Shown here in pieces: positions 52,036-60,689 of a stretch of DNA of 64,000 nt. The translations under genes were made by a program, and so were the position numbers. A model generated the notes under the pieces. It saw only the letters and a list, made by a program, of their open reading frames with translations, was not told the origin of the DNA and did no database searches. Source of the DNA: Lichenicoccus sp965277665 (GTDB taxonomy: Bacteria > Pseudomonadota > Alphaproteobacteria > Acetobacterales > Acetobacteraceae); assembly GCF_965277665.1 (NCBI RefSeq), contig NZ_OZ255835.1, forward strand, positions 3,658,001-3,722,000, read 5' to 3'. The number at the start of each line of letters is the position of its first letter. Position 1 is the first letter of the stretch.

Positions 52036-52673
52036 GTCATGTGGACGGATTTGGACAAGATGAGGCCGCAGGCGAAGGCCACGATTGACTCGTAGTTCTG
52101 CCGGGTTTTCTCGCATCGCAATGTTACTCGCTTGAAGCGCTTGAGCTTGCCGACTGCCTGCTCGATACGGGCGCGAGTTTTGTAGAGCAGCCTCGGGAAG
52201 TGCCTGGGGCTGTGGACGGTGATCTTGCGGACCGGAATCAGTGGGACGATGCCAAGCTCTCGTGCTGCGCTTCGGTTGCTCTTGGCGTCGTAGCCTTTGT
52301 CAGTCAGCACGGCACGCGGCTTGATGTCGGGACCGATGCCGAGCAACAGGGGGAACTGCGGGCTGTCGTTGGCCTCGCCGCCGGTCAGATGGAAGGCGAG
52401 TGGCTGCCCATCGAAGTCGGTCTTGAGGTGGATTTTGGTCGAGAAGCCGCCGCGCGACCGGCCAAGCGCCTGATTTTGCTGCCCCCTTTTGCACCTGCGG
52501 CCGAGACATGAGCGCGAACCGTAGTGCTGTCGAACATCCGCACGAGGTGCGCTCTGGGGCTGAGTTCGGCCAGCGACTGAAAGAATGCCTCGAAGATACC
52601 GCTGTTGCTCAGCCGCGAGAACCGCTTCCAGACCGTGTTCCAGAGCCCGTATTCGGCTGGCAGCGCCCGCCAC
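52032..52673 (-). CDS. IS5-family transposase OrfB (copy 2)
   Basis: Same C-terminal transposase half as in copy 1, with Glu instead of Lys in SAARELGIVPL. The second Asp (LTDKGYDA) and the Glu (RARIEQAVGK) are intact. As in copy 1 the true entry is by frameshift from OrfA near 52486, and the TAG stop lies in the flanking CTAG. Confidence 0.82.
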   Translation of the reverse strand: MAGAASRIRALEHGLEAVLAAEQQRYLRGILSVAGRTQPQSAPRADVRQHYGSRSCLGRRCKRGQQNQALGRSRGGFSTKIHLKTDFDGQPLAFHLTGGEANDSPQFPLLLGIGPDIKPRAVLTDKGYDAKSNRSAARELGIVPLIPVRKITVHSPRHFPRLLYKTRARIEQAVGKLKRFKRVTLRCEKTRQNYESIVAFACGLILSKSVHMT

Positions 52674-52816
52674 GAGACGTTCTGCAGCGTGAAGAAATGC
52701 AGCGCCTCGAGAAAGCGTCTGTCATCACGAGCCTTGTCGCCCCGCCTCGGAAGACAGCCCCGGAAGACCTCCAGAACGATCTCCCAATCCTCCTCGCTCA
52801 TCCGCGTCAGCATCAA
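52385..52816 (-). CDS. IS5-family transposase OrfA (copy 2)
   Basis: Same 143-residue N-terminal transposase piece as in copy 1, with Ile instead of Val in NSGIFEAFFQSL. The first catalytic Asp (MFDSTTVRAH) and the AAAAGGGGG run for the -1 shift (complement at 52482-52490) are kept. Confidence 0.82.
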   Translation of the reverse strand: MMLTRMSEEDWEIVLEVFRGCLPRRGDKARDDRRFLEALHFFTLQNVSWRALPAEYGLWNTVWKRFSRLSNSGIFEAFFQSLAELSPRAHLVRMFDSTTVRAHVSAAGAKGGSKIRRLAGRAAASRPKSTSRPTSMGSHSPSI

Positions 52817-52895
52817 ACAGGTCCACTTCTGCCGACCCGCTATGAATCACTGATCGACCGTCTTGTGAATCCCTGGCCGATTCCGTCCACATGAC

Positions 52896-53002
52896 CTAGA
52901 GCCTGATCGTCTTAGGCTGAACCAGCCTGAGACGTGAATCAGTCTCTAGATCGATCTGGTAGAGCAAGTTTACCGGCTCAACTTGAGCCGGTCTTGCTCT
53001 AG
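52896..53002. repeat. CTAG-bounded composite palindromic element (copy R6)
   Basis: Two hairpins in 107 bases. The first is CTAGAGCCTGAT, inner CGTCTTAGGCTG-AACC-AGCCTGAGACG, then ATCAGTCTCTAG (52896-52949). The second is TAGAGCAAG, TTTA, CCGGCTC-AACTT-GAGCCGG, T, CTTGCTCTA (52960-53002). The right CTAG supplies the stop codon of the priming transferase gene. Confidence 0.8.
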
Positions 53003-54507
53003 TAGGCGGTCTTGCTCTTCAGTTCGCGAGCGACGGTCAGGAGCAGGATCTTGAGGTCGAGGAACATCGACCAGTTCTCGATGTAGTGGAAATCGTGGTC
53101 GATGCGCGACTGCAGCTGCTCCACGGTGCGGGTCTCGCCGCGCCATCCGTTGACCTGGGCCCAGCCGGTAATGCCCGGCTTGACCCGGTGGCGCACCGCG
53201 TAGTCGGCCACGACATCCTGGAAGTAGCGATCGCCCGCCTTGGTCGCGGGCGCGTGTGGCCGCGGCCCGACCAGCGACATGTCGCCACGCAGCACGTTGA
53301 ACAGCTGCGGCAGCTCGTCGAGGCTGAGCTTGCGCAGCCAACGTCCGATCCAGGTGACCCTCGGATCGTGCCGGGTTGCCTGCGAGATCTCGCCCTCGTC
53401 GCACCGGTTGTCGTGCATCGTCCGGAACTTGAAGCAGATGAAGGTCTTGTTGTTGAAGCCGACGCGAACCTGGCGAAAGACGATCGGGCCGGGACCGCTG
53501 ATCCGGACCAGCAGGGCGATCCCGAGCAGCACCGGCGACAGAGCTGCGATCGCCAGCAGGCTTCCCAGGCGGTCAAACAGCAGCTTCTGCACGATCTGCC
53601 AGTCATCGAGCGGACGCCGGCGGATCTGCACGACCACCCGGTCACAGACCGCCCCGAAGATCGGCGATCCGAGATTGTGGCCGGCAACGTCGGTCATCAG
53701 ATAGACGTCGGCAATCGCGCTGCTGAGCTGCGAGCAGACATTCTGCAGGTGACTGGCTTCCTGCACCGACCCGGCGACGACGATGGTGTCGAACGAGTTC
53801 TCCCTGCCATGCTCCAGGAGGTCCGACACACGGCCGAGCACCGGCACTCCGGCATGGACGCTGTTGGCGGGGATGATGTCGTCATAGATCCCGACCAGGT
53901 GCATGTCCGTGTTCTGGGCGCGTCGCACGCCCTCGATCAGCCGGCGGCTCAGCTCCGAGACGCCGATGATGGCGACGTTGCGGCGTAGCCTGCCGCTCGC
54001 GGACCACCGGACCACCAGCCAGCCGCCGATGCCGTGCGAGAGGCAGAGCAGTGTCGCGGTGCAGGCCGCCCAGATCTCCGGGAACGGCTCCAGCGGCAGG
54101 GTCATGTTGTTCTCGAGGAACAGGCACAGATCGACCGCGGCCATGCCGAGCATCACCGCCAGCAGGATGCAGAACAGTTGCGGCACCGGCTGGCGCAGGC
54201 GCGTGATCTTGTAGGCACCGGAATAGGTGAGGGCGGTGATCGTCATCCAGTCGCCGACGAAGACCGACAGGAGGTGAGCACCGTAATGCAGCCGCACCAG
54301 ACCGATCACCGCGCATGCGGCAAACCCGGACACGAGCAACACCAGCAGATCGATCAGCCGGCCGGCACCGCTGAAGACCGTCAGGGGCACCCGTGCCGCG
54401 CGCCGCCCCCGACGCACGATCCGGTGGGCCCGTTCATGCGTGTCGGCTGAGACGCCGACCGCCGGCACCACGCCTGCCTCTGCAGTCATCATTCCAGTCA
54501 ACTCCAA
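52999..54507 (-). CDS. Undecaprenyl-phosphate glucose phosphotransferase (GumD/WbaP-type)
   Basis: A 502-residue polyprenyl glycosylphosphotransferase that starts the repeat unit by moving hexose-1-phosphate to undecaprenyl phosphate. The N-terminal ~150 residues have four or five membrane helices, and residues ~165-280 a CoA-binding-like domain. The C-terminal catalytic domain has FICFKFRTMHDNRCDEGEIS, LSLDELPQLFNVLRGDMSLV, GPRPHAPATKAGD and RHRVKPGITGWAQVNGWRGE. The length and layout fit GumD or AceA. The last codon and stop (TAC TAG) fall at the end of a palindromic element. An ATG 15 bases downstream is also possible as start. Confidence 0.92.
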   Translation of the reverse strand: MELTGMMTAEAGVVPAVGVSADTHERAHRIVRRGRRAARVPLTVFSGAGRLIDLLVLLVSGFAACAVIGLVRLHYGAHLLSVFVGDWMTITALTYSGAYKITRLRQPVPQLFCILLAVMLGMAAVDLCLFLENNMTLPLEPFPEIWAACTATLLCLSHGIGGWLVVRWSASGRLRRNVAIIGVSELSRRLIEGVRRAQNTDMHLVGIYDDIIPANSVHAGVPVLGRVSDLLEHGRENSFDTIVVAGSVQEASHLQNVCSQLSSAIADVYLMTDVAGHNLGSPIFGAVCDRVVVQIRRRPLDDWQIVQKLLFDRLGSLLAIAALSPVLLGIALLVRISGPGPIVFRQVRVGFNNKTFICFKFRTMHDNRCDEGEISQATRHDPRVTWIGRWLRKLSLDELPQLFNVLRGDMSLVGPRPHAPATKAGDRYFQDVVADYAVRHRVKPGITGWAQVNGWRGETRTVEQLQSRIDHDFHYIENWSMFLDLKILLLTVARELKSKTAY

Positions 54508-55265
54508 ATCAAGGCAGCCGCAAAGCGTCAGTCAGGAAGCACGACGCCGGCTTGATATCCAAGAGGCGTCACCCGATATAGTAGCAACGCAAATCCCAAG
54601 GCAGGTCGTCAGAGACCGGTTGAGAATGCTACTTCACCGGCAATCCGTCGCGGCCTTCCGCGCTTCCGGCGCTCACCGCCGGACGGCGGCTCCGCTCCGG
54701 GTCTCGAAGGCCACGCCCAGCGTGCCGCTGCGCGTCACTCATGCTCGGCGTAGCGCAGTCTCAAACGGTCTCTCACTCGGTCGCGATCTGCAAACAATCT
54801 GTTGGTTCCGAACAGGTAAAGCCATACACGAACGCGTGCTAACGTACCTTTACCGAGGTTCATATTAACACAATCTTGAACCGGCAGCCCCGCACCAGCC
54901 CGCTTCGCGCTGGATGTGCTTCGCTAAACCCCCTCCAGGCGGTAGGCTAAGGGCACAAGACCGGAAGAAGTTGCTCCCTGTTGCAGGGTCTAGAACAAGA
55001 TGTCTTAGATGTTGTTCATGACACTTTGTTTCGGTTGCCCGTCCCGCCTGCAGTGACCTTTCGCTCACCGGCGATGGCGTCGTTGCAACAGCGACATCAC
55101 GCCTCCTCGGTTGGTTTATTATTCTGTTGTCAAGCGCCTACGGGTGTGTGGTTGCGGCGCACGCGCATCGGCTTTATTTTGATCTGCGGCTCGCGTCACC
55201 ACGGGAGGGTGGACATTCACGTCGATCAACAGGACCGCACCGGAGCCAGTCCGGGTCGCGTCGGG
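54508..55265. other. Long intergenic region before the ExeA-like gene
   Basis: About 750 bases with no convincing gene. Bases 54740-55200 are much less GC-rich than the genes on each side and probably hold the promoters for the divergent priming transferase and ATPase genes. A small inverted repeat GAACAA...TTGTTC is near 54992. Composition suggests a foreign or degenerate segment, but no source can be named. Confidence 0.4.
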
Positions 55266-56846
55266 ATGTCCAACGGCCTCCTGGCGCCGACGCAGGTGGA
55301 GGCCCTTGCCTTCATCGATGCCTGCTGCCGGGACATGGCCCCGATCGCAGCACTTTCCGGCGCGGCCGGCACTGGGAAGAGCGTCACGCTGGCGGCGGCA
55401 CTGTCGCAGCGAGAAAGCCTCGGCGACCGGGTCATCCGCATCAGCAATTTCGTGGCCGGTCCGCTCAGCCTGCATCGGGTGATCGCCCATTCCCTCGGGG
55501 TGGCAGATGCCGGCGGACTCTCCGTCGACGAACTCGAACCCGTGCTCCGCAAGGCACTCGCCGCGACCGGGCGCCAGGAGCCGCCGGTCCTGGCAATCGA
55601 TGACGCGCAGTCCCTGCTGCCCGAGACCTTGCGGTATCTGTGCCTGCTGGCCGGCCTGCGGGATGGCGGTCTTCCCTTGTTCAGGATCGTGCTGGCCGGC
55701 CGGCCGGGGTTCACCCTGCGCCAGCCGATCACGGTGCAGGCGACCCTCGATGCGATGCATCCCGACGCGGCGCGGCAGACGGTGGAGCGCATGCTGGCGG
55801 CGCAGAGCTTGCCGGCAGCCGACGATGCGGTGCGCGAGATCGTCCAGCACGCGCAGGGCAATCTCCGCAGGATCGACAGCCTGGTCCGCGCCTGTGCGGA
55901 GGAAGCCCAGCGCAGCGGCCGCAAGCGCCTGAGTTTCGAGATGGTGCAGGTAGCGGCAGGGGCGCGACCGCAGTCGCGAAAGGCCCGCTCGCGCATGCGT
56001 CTGCAGGCCTGGATGGCGCTGCCCGCGCTGATTGCGGTGCTGGTCGCGGGCTACGGTGTCATTCGTCACGAGGGCGATGCGGTACATCCCGAACAGGCCC
56101 CAGACGCCACTGTCGCGAGCGCGGTCCCGGCGACCCCACCGGCAGCTCCGCCGCCCGCACCGGCTCCCGCACCTGTGAACGCTCCCGCACCGGTGACCGT
56201 CCCGGCAGGTCAGGCCACGCCGCCTCGCGACACGGCTCCCGCTCCGGGCGCGCCGCCCGGGTCCGACCATAGTCCGGCCATCGTGACCGAGACCTTGCCG
56301 GCTCCCCCGGCGGCGGCTCTCCCAATCCCGGCTCCCCCGGCCGCGGCTCCCCCGGCGCCGCCTCCCGGGCCGGCGGTTGCTTCCGTCGCGCCGCCGACCT
56401 CGGCACCTGTCCCGGCGCCGCCTTCCGTCGCCCCCCGTCCTGCGACGCTAGCGCCCGCGGCCGATCTCACCCGGTATCGGCTCTACAATGTCGGGGCCTG
56501 CCATCACGGCGTATGCCCGCGCTGGGCGGTGCTGGACCTGAACCGGCAGTCGCGCAGCTTTGCCGGCTTCAATCCGACCCGTCTCGGCTTGCCGCCGGCG
56601 ACCGTGCAGCGGCTGCGCGAGGGCAGCCTGGACCTGATCGTGGACGGCCGGCTGGCTGATGGCGGTCCAGGCGGGCGACGGCTGGATGCAGTGCGGCTGG
56701 TTTCGGTGGAGCCGCACCACGGGCGCGCACCGGCGCCGATACCGGAGCAGTCGCCGCCGGCCCCGGACGCGCAGTCGCCGCCACCGGGCTACCTGCAGGC
56801 GCCCGCCGGAGCGATTCAGGGGGCCATCCGCCTCGCTCCCCCCTGA
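55266..56846 (+). CDS. ExeA-like AAA ATPase with proline/alanine-rich linker and C-terminal domain
   Basis: A 526-residue protein. Residues ~1-225 are an ExeA/GspA-type AAA+ ATPase: Walker A SGAAGTGKSVTLAAAL, Walker B PVLAIDDAQSLLPE and a sensor-like LRRIDSLVRACAEEA. One membrane helix follows (~240-260, WMALPALIAVLVAGYGVI). The next ~140 residues are almost only Pro and Ala, as in TonB- or peptidoglycan-spanning linkers. The C-terminal ~120 residues (LYNVGACHHGVCPRWAVLDL) are unrecognised and contain two Cys. Such ATPases couple inner-membrane events to peptidoglycan or secretion machines; the place next to EPS genes suggests a link to export. A GTG at 55209 is an alternative start. Confidence 0.72.
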   Translation: MSNGLLAPTQVEALAFIDACCRDMAPIAALSGAAGTGKSVTLAAALSQRESLGDRVIRISNFVAGPLSLHRVIAHSLGVADAGGLSVDELEPVLRKALAATGRQEPPVLAIDDAQSLLPETLRYLCLLAGLRDGGLPLFRIVLAGRPGFTLRQPITVQATLDAMHPDAARQTVERMLAAQSLPAADDAVREIVQHAQGNLRRIDSLVRACAEEAQRSGRKRLSFEMVQVAAGARPQSRKARSRMRLQAWMALPALIAVLVAGYGVIRHEGDAVHPEQAPDATVASAVPATPPAAPPPAPAPAPVNAPAPVTVPAGQATPPRDTAPAPGAPPGSDHSPAIVTETLPAPPAAALPIPAPPAAAPPAPPPGPAVASVAPPTSAPVPAPPSVAPRPATLAPAADLTRYRLYNVGACHHGVCPRWAVLDLNRQSRSFAGFNPTRLGLPPATVQRLREGSLDLIVDGRLADGGPGGRRLDAVRLVSVEPHHGRAPAPIPEQSPPAPDAQSPPPGYLQAPAGAIQGAIRLAPP

Positions 56847-57859
56847 CCGTCGGCCGGCTCCCGGCCCTGGTCACCGCTACCCTGCAGGGCCAGACGCTGC
56901 AGCTTGCGCGCGGCGGCATCTGCCTGAGCGGAACGCGCCCCGGCGATCGCCTTTTCGTTGCGCAGCCCGGCCATGATTCCCGACAGGGTGCTTGCCTTGT
57001 AGCGGATCTTCAGGCGAAGCGGCGAGGGCCGCAACAGCGCCACGATGCGCGCCGCGAGGCCGTACACCAGCGACCGGATATGCAGCTGCATCGCCCGCGA
57101 GGCATAATGCCGTCCCTCGCCGATGCCGTAGCGGTAGGCGCGATGCAGGATCCACTGCTCGTCGAGCTGTTCCGGCCGGATGATATGACCGACCACCGCG
57201 TCGGCGACGAAGTGGCCTCTGTAGCCGGCCGCATCGAGGCGCCGCAGGAACTCGGTCTCGCCGCCCATGGCATACATCCGGCGAGTCTCGTCCGGTCCCA
57301 CCGATTCGGAGAAGCGGAACCCGGCGGCAAAGACGCTCGCCCGAACCGCCATGTTCGGGCCGAAGATCGCCGCATACGAGCATGGGCCGGTGTCGCGACG
57401 CTGCTGGGCGTATAGCACGCTGAACGGCACCGCGGTCTCGAGCAGCCAGGGCGGCCGCGGGCAGCTCCAGTGCGGCAGCACGCACCCGCCGAACAGCGCC
57501 GCTTCCGGATGTTCCTCGGCCGCGCGGCAGAGCTGCACGAGCCAGTCCGGCCGCGGCAGCACGTCGTCGTCGGTCAGGACGACGAGGCTGCCCTCGAGCT
57601 GCGGCAGGGCCGCGTTCAGCGCCCGGTTCTTGCCGGGGCGCGGCTCGCGCATGATCGTCAGCGGCAGGCGGTCCAGATAGGATTGCAGAAGTCCGGCGGT
57701 ATTGTCGGTGCTGCCATTGTCGACAACGACCAGTTTCCAGCCCTCGGGGGGCGCCTCGAGGGATGTGAAGCTGTCCAGCACCGGCGCCAGGGCGCCGCCG
57801 CGGTTGCGCGTCGAGAACAGCACGGTCAGACGGCGTCGGGTCCGGTCCGAACCTAGCAC
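56816..57859 (-). CDS. GT2 glycosyltransferase
   Basis: A 347-residue GT-A enzyme: LTVLFSTRNRGGALAPVLDS, LVVVDNGSTDNTAGLLQSYL, PRPGKNRALNAALPQLEGSL and the DxD-type VVLTDDDVLPRPDWLVQL. FGPNMAVRASVFAAGFRFSE and GGETEFLRRLDAAGYRGHFV are the acceptor-side motifs. The GTG start overlaps the stop codon of the upstream GT2 gene (GTGCTAG), so both are coupled. Its 3' end overlaps the convergent ExeA-like gene by 31 bases. Confidence 0.85.
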   Translation of the reverse strand: MLGSDRTRRRLTVLFSTRNRGGALAPVLDSFTSLEAPPEGWKLVVVDNGSTDNTAGLLQSYLDRLPLTIMREPRPGKNRALNAALPQLEGSLVVLTDDDVLPRPDWLVQLCRAAEEHPEAALFGGCVLPHWSCPRPPWLLETAVPFSVLYAQQRRDTGPCSYAAIFGPNMAVRASVFAAGFRFSESVGPDETRRMYAMGGETEFLRRLDAAGYRGHFVADAVVGHIIRPEQLDEQWILHRAYRYGIGEGRHYASRAMQLHIRSLVYGLAARIVALLRPSPLRLKIRYKASTLSGIMAGLRNEKAIAGARSAQADAAARKLQRLALQGSGDQGREPADGQGGARRMAP

Positions 57860-58965
57860 GGGCGGCGCCTGGCCCGTCCGAACAGGGTTGCCCGCTTGCC
57901 GGCGCCGCACCCGGTCGCCTCGCGGGTGAACCCGCTGGCGTAGGCGTGCCGCCAGCGCAGCTCCATCAGCCGGGTGCTGTCGCGCGGGAGCAGCCAGGTG
58001 ACGGGCAGCGTGATCGCCTCGACGACCATGCGGCGCAGGAACTCGCGTCGCACCAGTTCCGGGCTTCCGAGCGAGCGCCGGGTCCGGACCGTGGAGGCAC
58101 CCTGCCAGTACAGCCGCGCCAGCAGCCATTCCGGGTTGAAGCGGCGCGCCTGGATCGAGTGCCTGACCTCGATGCGGCTGTCGTAGCGGGCGGAGTAGCC
58201 GGCATCCTGCAGGCGCCAGGCCAGCTGGACCTCCTCGTCGGACTGCAGCACCAGGCCGAGCCGTCCGAGCGCCTCCTCGAAGCCGCCGACCTCGAACATG
58301 GCGTCCCGTCGCAGGATCATGTTGACGCCATACGGCTCGAGCGTGTCGGGAACCTCGCCCGATCGGTACTCCCCGGCGCCCTCGTACTCGATGATCGACA
58401 GCACGCCGCGCAGCGAAGGCGGCCACCAGTCGGGCAGCGGTGCCTCCCATTCCGGCAGCACCTTGCCGCCGATGACCGCGGGCTGGCCCTGGTTCTCGGC
58501 GGCAACCGTCTGGATCTGCTCGATCCAGTCCGGCGCCGCGGTCGCGTCGTCGTCGATATAGGCGACGTAGTCCCCGGCGGCGGCACGGGCGCCCTCGTTG
58601 CGCGCCCGGCTCACGCCGGACGCATCGACGCGGATCAGCGTGGCATTGGGCGCGGCCTCGGCCAGCCTGCGCATCTGCGCCGCCACGGCGGGCGGCGAGC
58701 CGCTATCGACCAGCACGATCTCGAAGCCGTCGCTGCCGACGGTCTGCCGCGACAGCGATTCCATGCATGCTGTGACGTAGGCCAGCCGGTCATGGCTGCA
58801 CACCACGACGGAGACGCTCGGCCGGTTCGGAGGTATCGTTGCAGTCGCAGCCAGGCCGTCAAGACTGAACGAGCCAGGCGACGACTTGCCCGCGCCCGCT
58901 TCCGGTTCCATCGAGGCCAGGGATGCTTCCGATTCCATGTCGCTTCCGTCACTCACCCGTCGCAT
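57853..58965 (-). CDS. GT2 glycosyltransferase
   Basis: A 370-residue GT-A enzyme with a ~40-residue low-complexity leader. The fold begins at VSVVVCSHDRLAYVTACMES, then VLVDSGSPPAVAAQMRRL, VSRARNEGARAAAGDYVAYI and the metal-binding YIDDDATAAPDWIEQI. EPYGVNMILRRDAMFEVGGF and LQSDEEVQLAWRLQDAGYSA are the acceptor-side and catalytic-base regions. It is the first gene of a two-gene minus-strand operon of glycosyltransferases. Confidence 0.85.
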   Translation of the reverse strand: MRRVSDGSDMESEASLASMEPEAGAGKSSPGSFSLDGLAATATIPPNRPSVSVVVCSHDRLAYVTACMESLSRQTVGSDGFEIVLVDSGSPPAVAAQMRRLAEAAPNATLIRVDASGVSRARNEGARAAAGDYVAYIDDDATAAPDWIEQIQTVAAENQGQPAVIGGKVLPEWEAPLPDWWPPSLRGVLSIIEYEGAGEYRSGEVPDTLEPYGVNMILRRDAMFEVGGFEEALGRLGLVLQSDEEVQLAWRLQDAGYSARYDSRIEVRHSIQARRFNPEWLLARLYWQGASTVRTRRSLGSPELVRREFLRRMVVEAITLPVTWLLPRDSTRLMELRWRHAYASGFTREATGCGAGKRATLFGRARRRPC

Positions 58966-59255
58966 CTTAGACAGGTTTCGACCAGATGATCATCAACAAC
59001 ATCGCATCGCTACTACATGTCGGAGGTTAATGGTGAGCGAATTGATATTGTTGCACGCCAGTTTGTCAGAACATCGGCAGTAGCAAAATAGAGATCCCGC
59101 ACTGCGCGTGGGATTTCTTGCCGATGGCGTCGGGCACCTCGTCAATCGCCCGCCGTCTGGCCAACCCGCGTGCGGGCCCCTATTGAGGCAGCAGGAGGCA
59201 CGATCAGCCCGGGTGCCGGGCTGCCCGCGTCGCACCGCTGCAACCGGAGGAACAC

Positions 59256-60689
59256 ATGACGGAACTGGCAGATCTCGGGGTCACCGGCCTTGCGGTGATG
59301 GGCGCCAATCTGGCGCGCAACGCGGCGCGCAAGGGCTTGCGCGTGGCCCTGCACAACCGCACCGACGAGAAGACCGACCGGCTGGTCGCCGAGCACGGCG
59401 ACGAGGGCGATTTCCGCCCGGCGCACAGCGTGGCCGACTTCGTGGCCAGCCTCGCCGCGCCGCGCGTGGTCATCATCATGGTCAAGGCCGGCCGCCCGGT
59501 GGATGCCGTCATCGACGACCTGGTCCAGCACATGCAGCCCGGCGACATCATCGTCGATGGCGGCAATTCGCTGTTCGAGGACACCCGCAGACGGGCGACA
59601 GCACTTGCCGCCCGCCAGTTGCACTTCGTCGGCATGGGCATCTCCGGCGGCGAGGAGGGGGCGCTCGAAGGCCCCTCGATGATGCCCGGCGGCTCCAAGG
59701 AGGCCTGGGAGCGGATCGCGCCGATGGTGACCCGCATGGCGGTCAGCGTCGATGGCACCCCCTGCTGCGCCTACATGGGCCCCGATGGCGCCGGGCACTA
59801 CGTCAAGATGGTGCATAACGGGATCGAATATGCCGACATGCAGCTCATCACCGAGGCCTACGACCTGCTACGGACGGTCTATGGCCGGAGTGCCGCCGAG
59901 ATCGGCGAGATCTTCGCCGGCTGGAAGAGCGGCGACCTGGACTCCTACCTGATCGAGATCACCGCCGCCGTGCTGGCCAAGCGGGACCCCGGCAGCCGTG
60001 CCGCGCTGGTCGACATGATTGTCGACGAGGCCGAACAGAAGGGCACCGGGCGCTGGACGGCGCAGTCGGCCCTCGAACTCGGGGTGCCGATCACCGCGAT
60101 CACCGAGGCGGTGTTCGCGCGCGCCCTGTCGGGCCGGCCGGCCCAGCGCCGGGCGGCAGAGCAGGGGCTGGGCGGGATCAAGATCGAGCCGCGTCAGGCC
60201 GGACAGGCCGAGATCGACAAGATACGCGACGCCCTCTACGCCTCGAAGATCGTGGCCTACGCGCAGGGCTTCGAGCAGCTCGCGGTGGCCTCCAAGCAGT
60301 ACGACTGGAACCTCGATCCCGGGCTGATCGCCACCATCTGGCGTGGCGGCTGCATCATCCGGGCGGCTTTCCTGGACCGCATCCGTGAAGGCTACGAGAG
60401 CCATCCCGACGCGCCGAGCCTGCTGCTGCAGGACTATTTCCGCGATGCCGTTCTGAAGGCAGAGCAGGCCTGGCGCGACGTTGTGGTGCTCGCCGTGCAG
60501 AGCGGCGTCGCGGTGCCGGCCTTCGCCTCATCGCTTGCCTACTATGACGGGCTGCGGCGCGCCCGCGGACCGGCCAACCTGCTGCAGGGCCTGCGCGACT
60601 ATTTCGGCGCGCACACCTACCGGCGCACCGACAAGGAGGGCAGCTATCACATCCGCTGGTCGCAGGACGGCACCGAGGTGAAGAGCTGA
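59256..60689 (+). CDS. gnd: 6-phosphogluconate dehydrogenase, decarboxylating
   Basis: A 477-residue enzyme of the long (NADP-type) class. It converts 6-phosphogluconate to ribulose 5-phosphate and CO2 with NADP+. The Rossmann start is LGVTGLAVMGANLARNAARK, followed by GMGISGGEEGALEGPSMMPG and the active-site KMVHNGIEYADMQLITEAYD (Lys and His-Asn). The C-terminal half, including HIRWSQDG near the end, is complete. CCGGAGGAACAC precedes the ATG. It stands downstream of the EPS genes but is probably an ordinary central-metabolism gene. Confidence 0.95.
   Translation: MTELADLGVTGLAVMGANLARNAARKGLRVALHNRTDEKTDRLVAEHGDEGDFRPAHSVADFVASLAAPRVVIIMVKAGRPVDAVIDDLVQHMQPGDIIVDGGNSLFEDTRRRATALAARQLHFVGMGISGGEEGALEGPSMMPGGSKEAWERIAPMVTRMAVSVDGTPCCAYMGPDGAGHYVKMVHNGIEYADMQLITEAYDLLRTVYGRSAAEIGEIFAGWKSGDLDSYLIEITAAVLAKRDPGSRAALVDMIVDEAEQKGTGRWTAQSALELGVPITAITEAVFARALSGRPAQRRAAEQGLGGIKIEPRQAGQAEIDKIRDALYASKIVAYAQGFEQLAVASKQYDWNLDPGLIATIWRGGCIIRAAFLDRIREGYESHPDAPSLLLQDYFRDAVLKAEQAWRDVVVLAVQSGVAVPAFASSLAYYDGLRRARGPANLLQGLRDYFGAHTYRRTDKEGSYHIRWSQDGTEVKS

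Larger units (their letters stand above)
52032..52899 (-). mobile_element. IS5-family (IS427-group-like) insertion sequence, copy 2
   Basis: A near-identical 860-base copy (52036-52895) of the element at 47900-48759, in the same orientation with the same inverted repeats. Three or so base differences were seen by eye, two of which change one residue each. It is flanked by CTAG on both sides. If it is removed, the two palindromic elements R3 and R6 join through a single CTAG, so the insertion happened at their junction. Confidence 0.9.
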
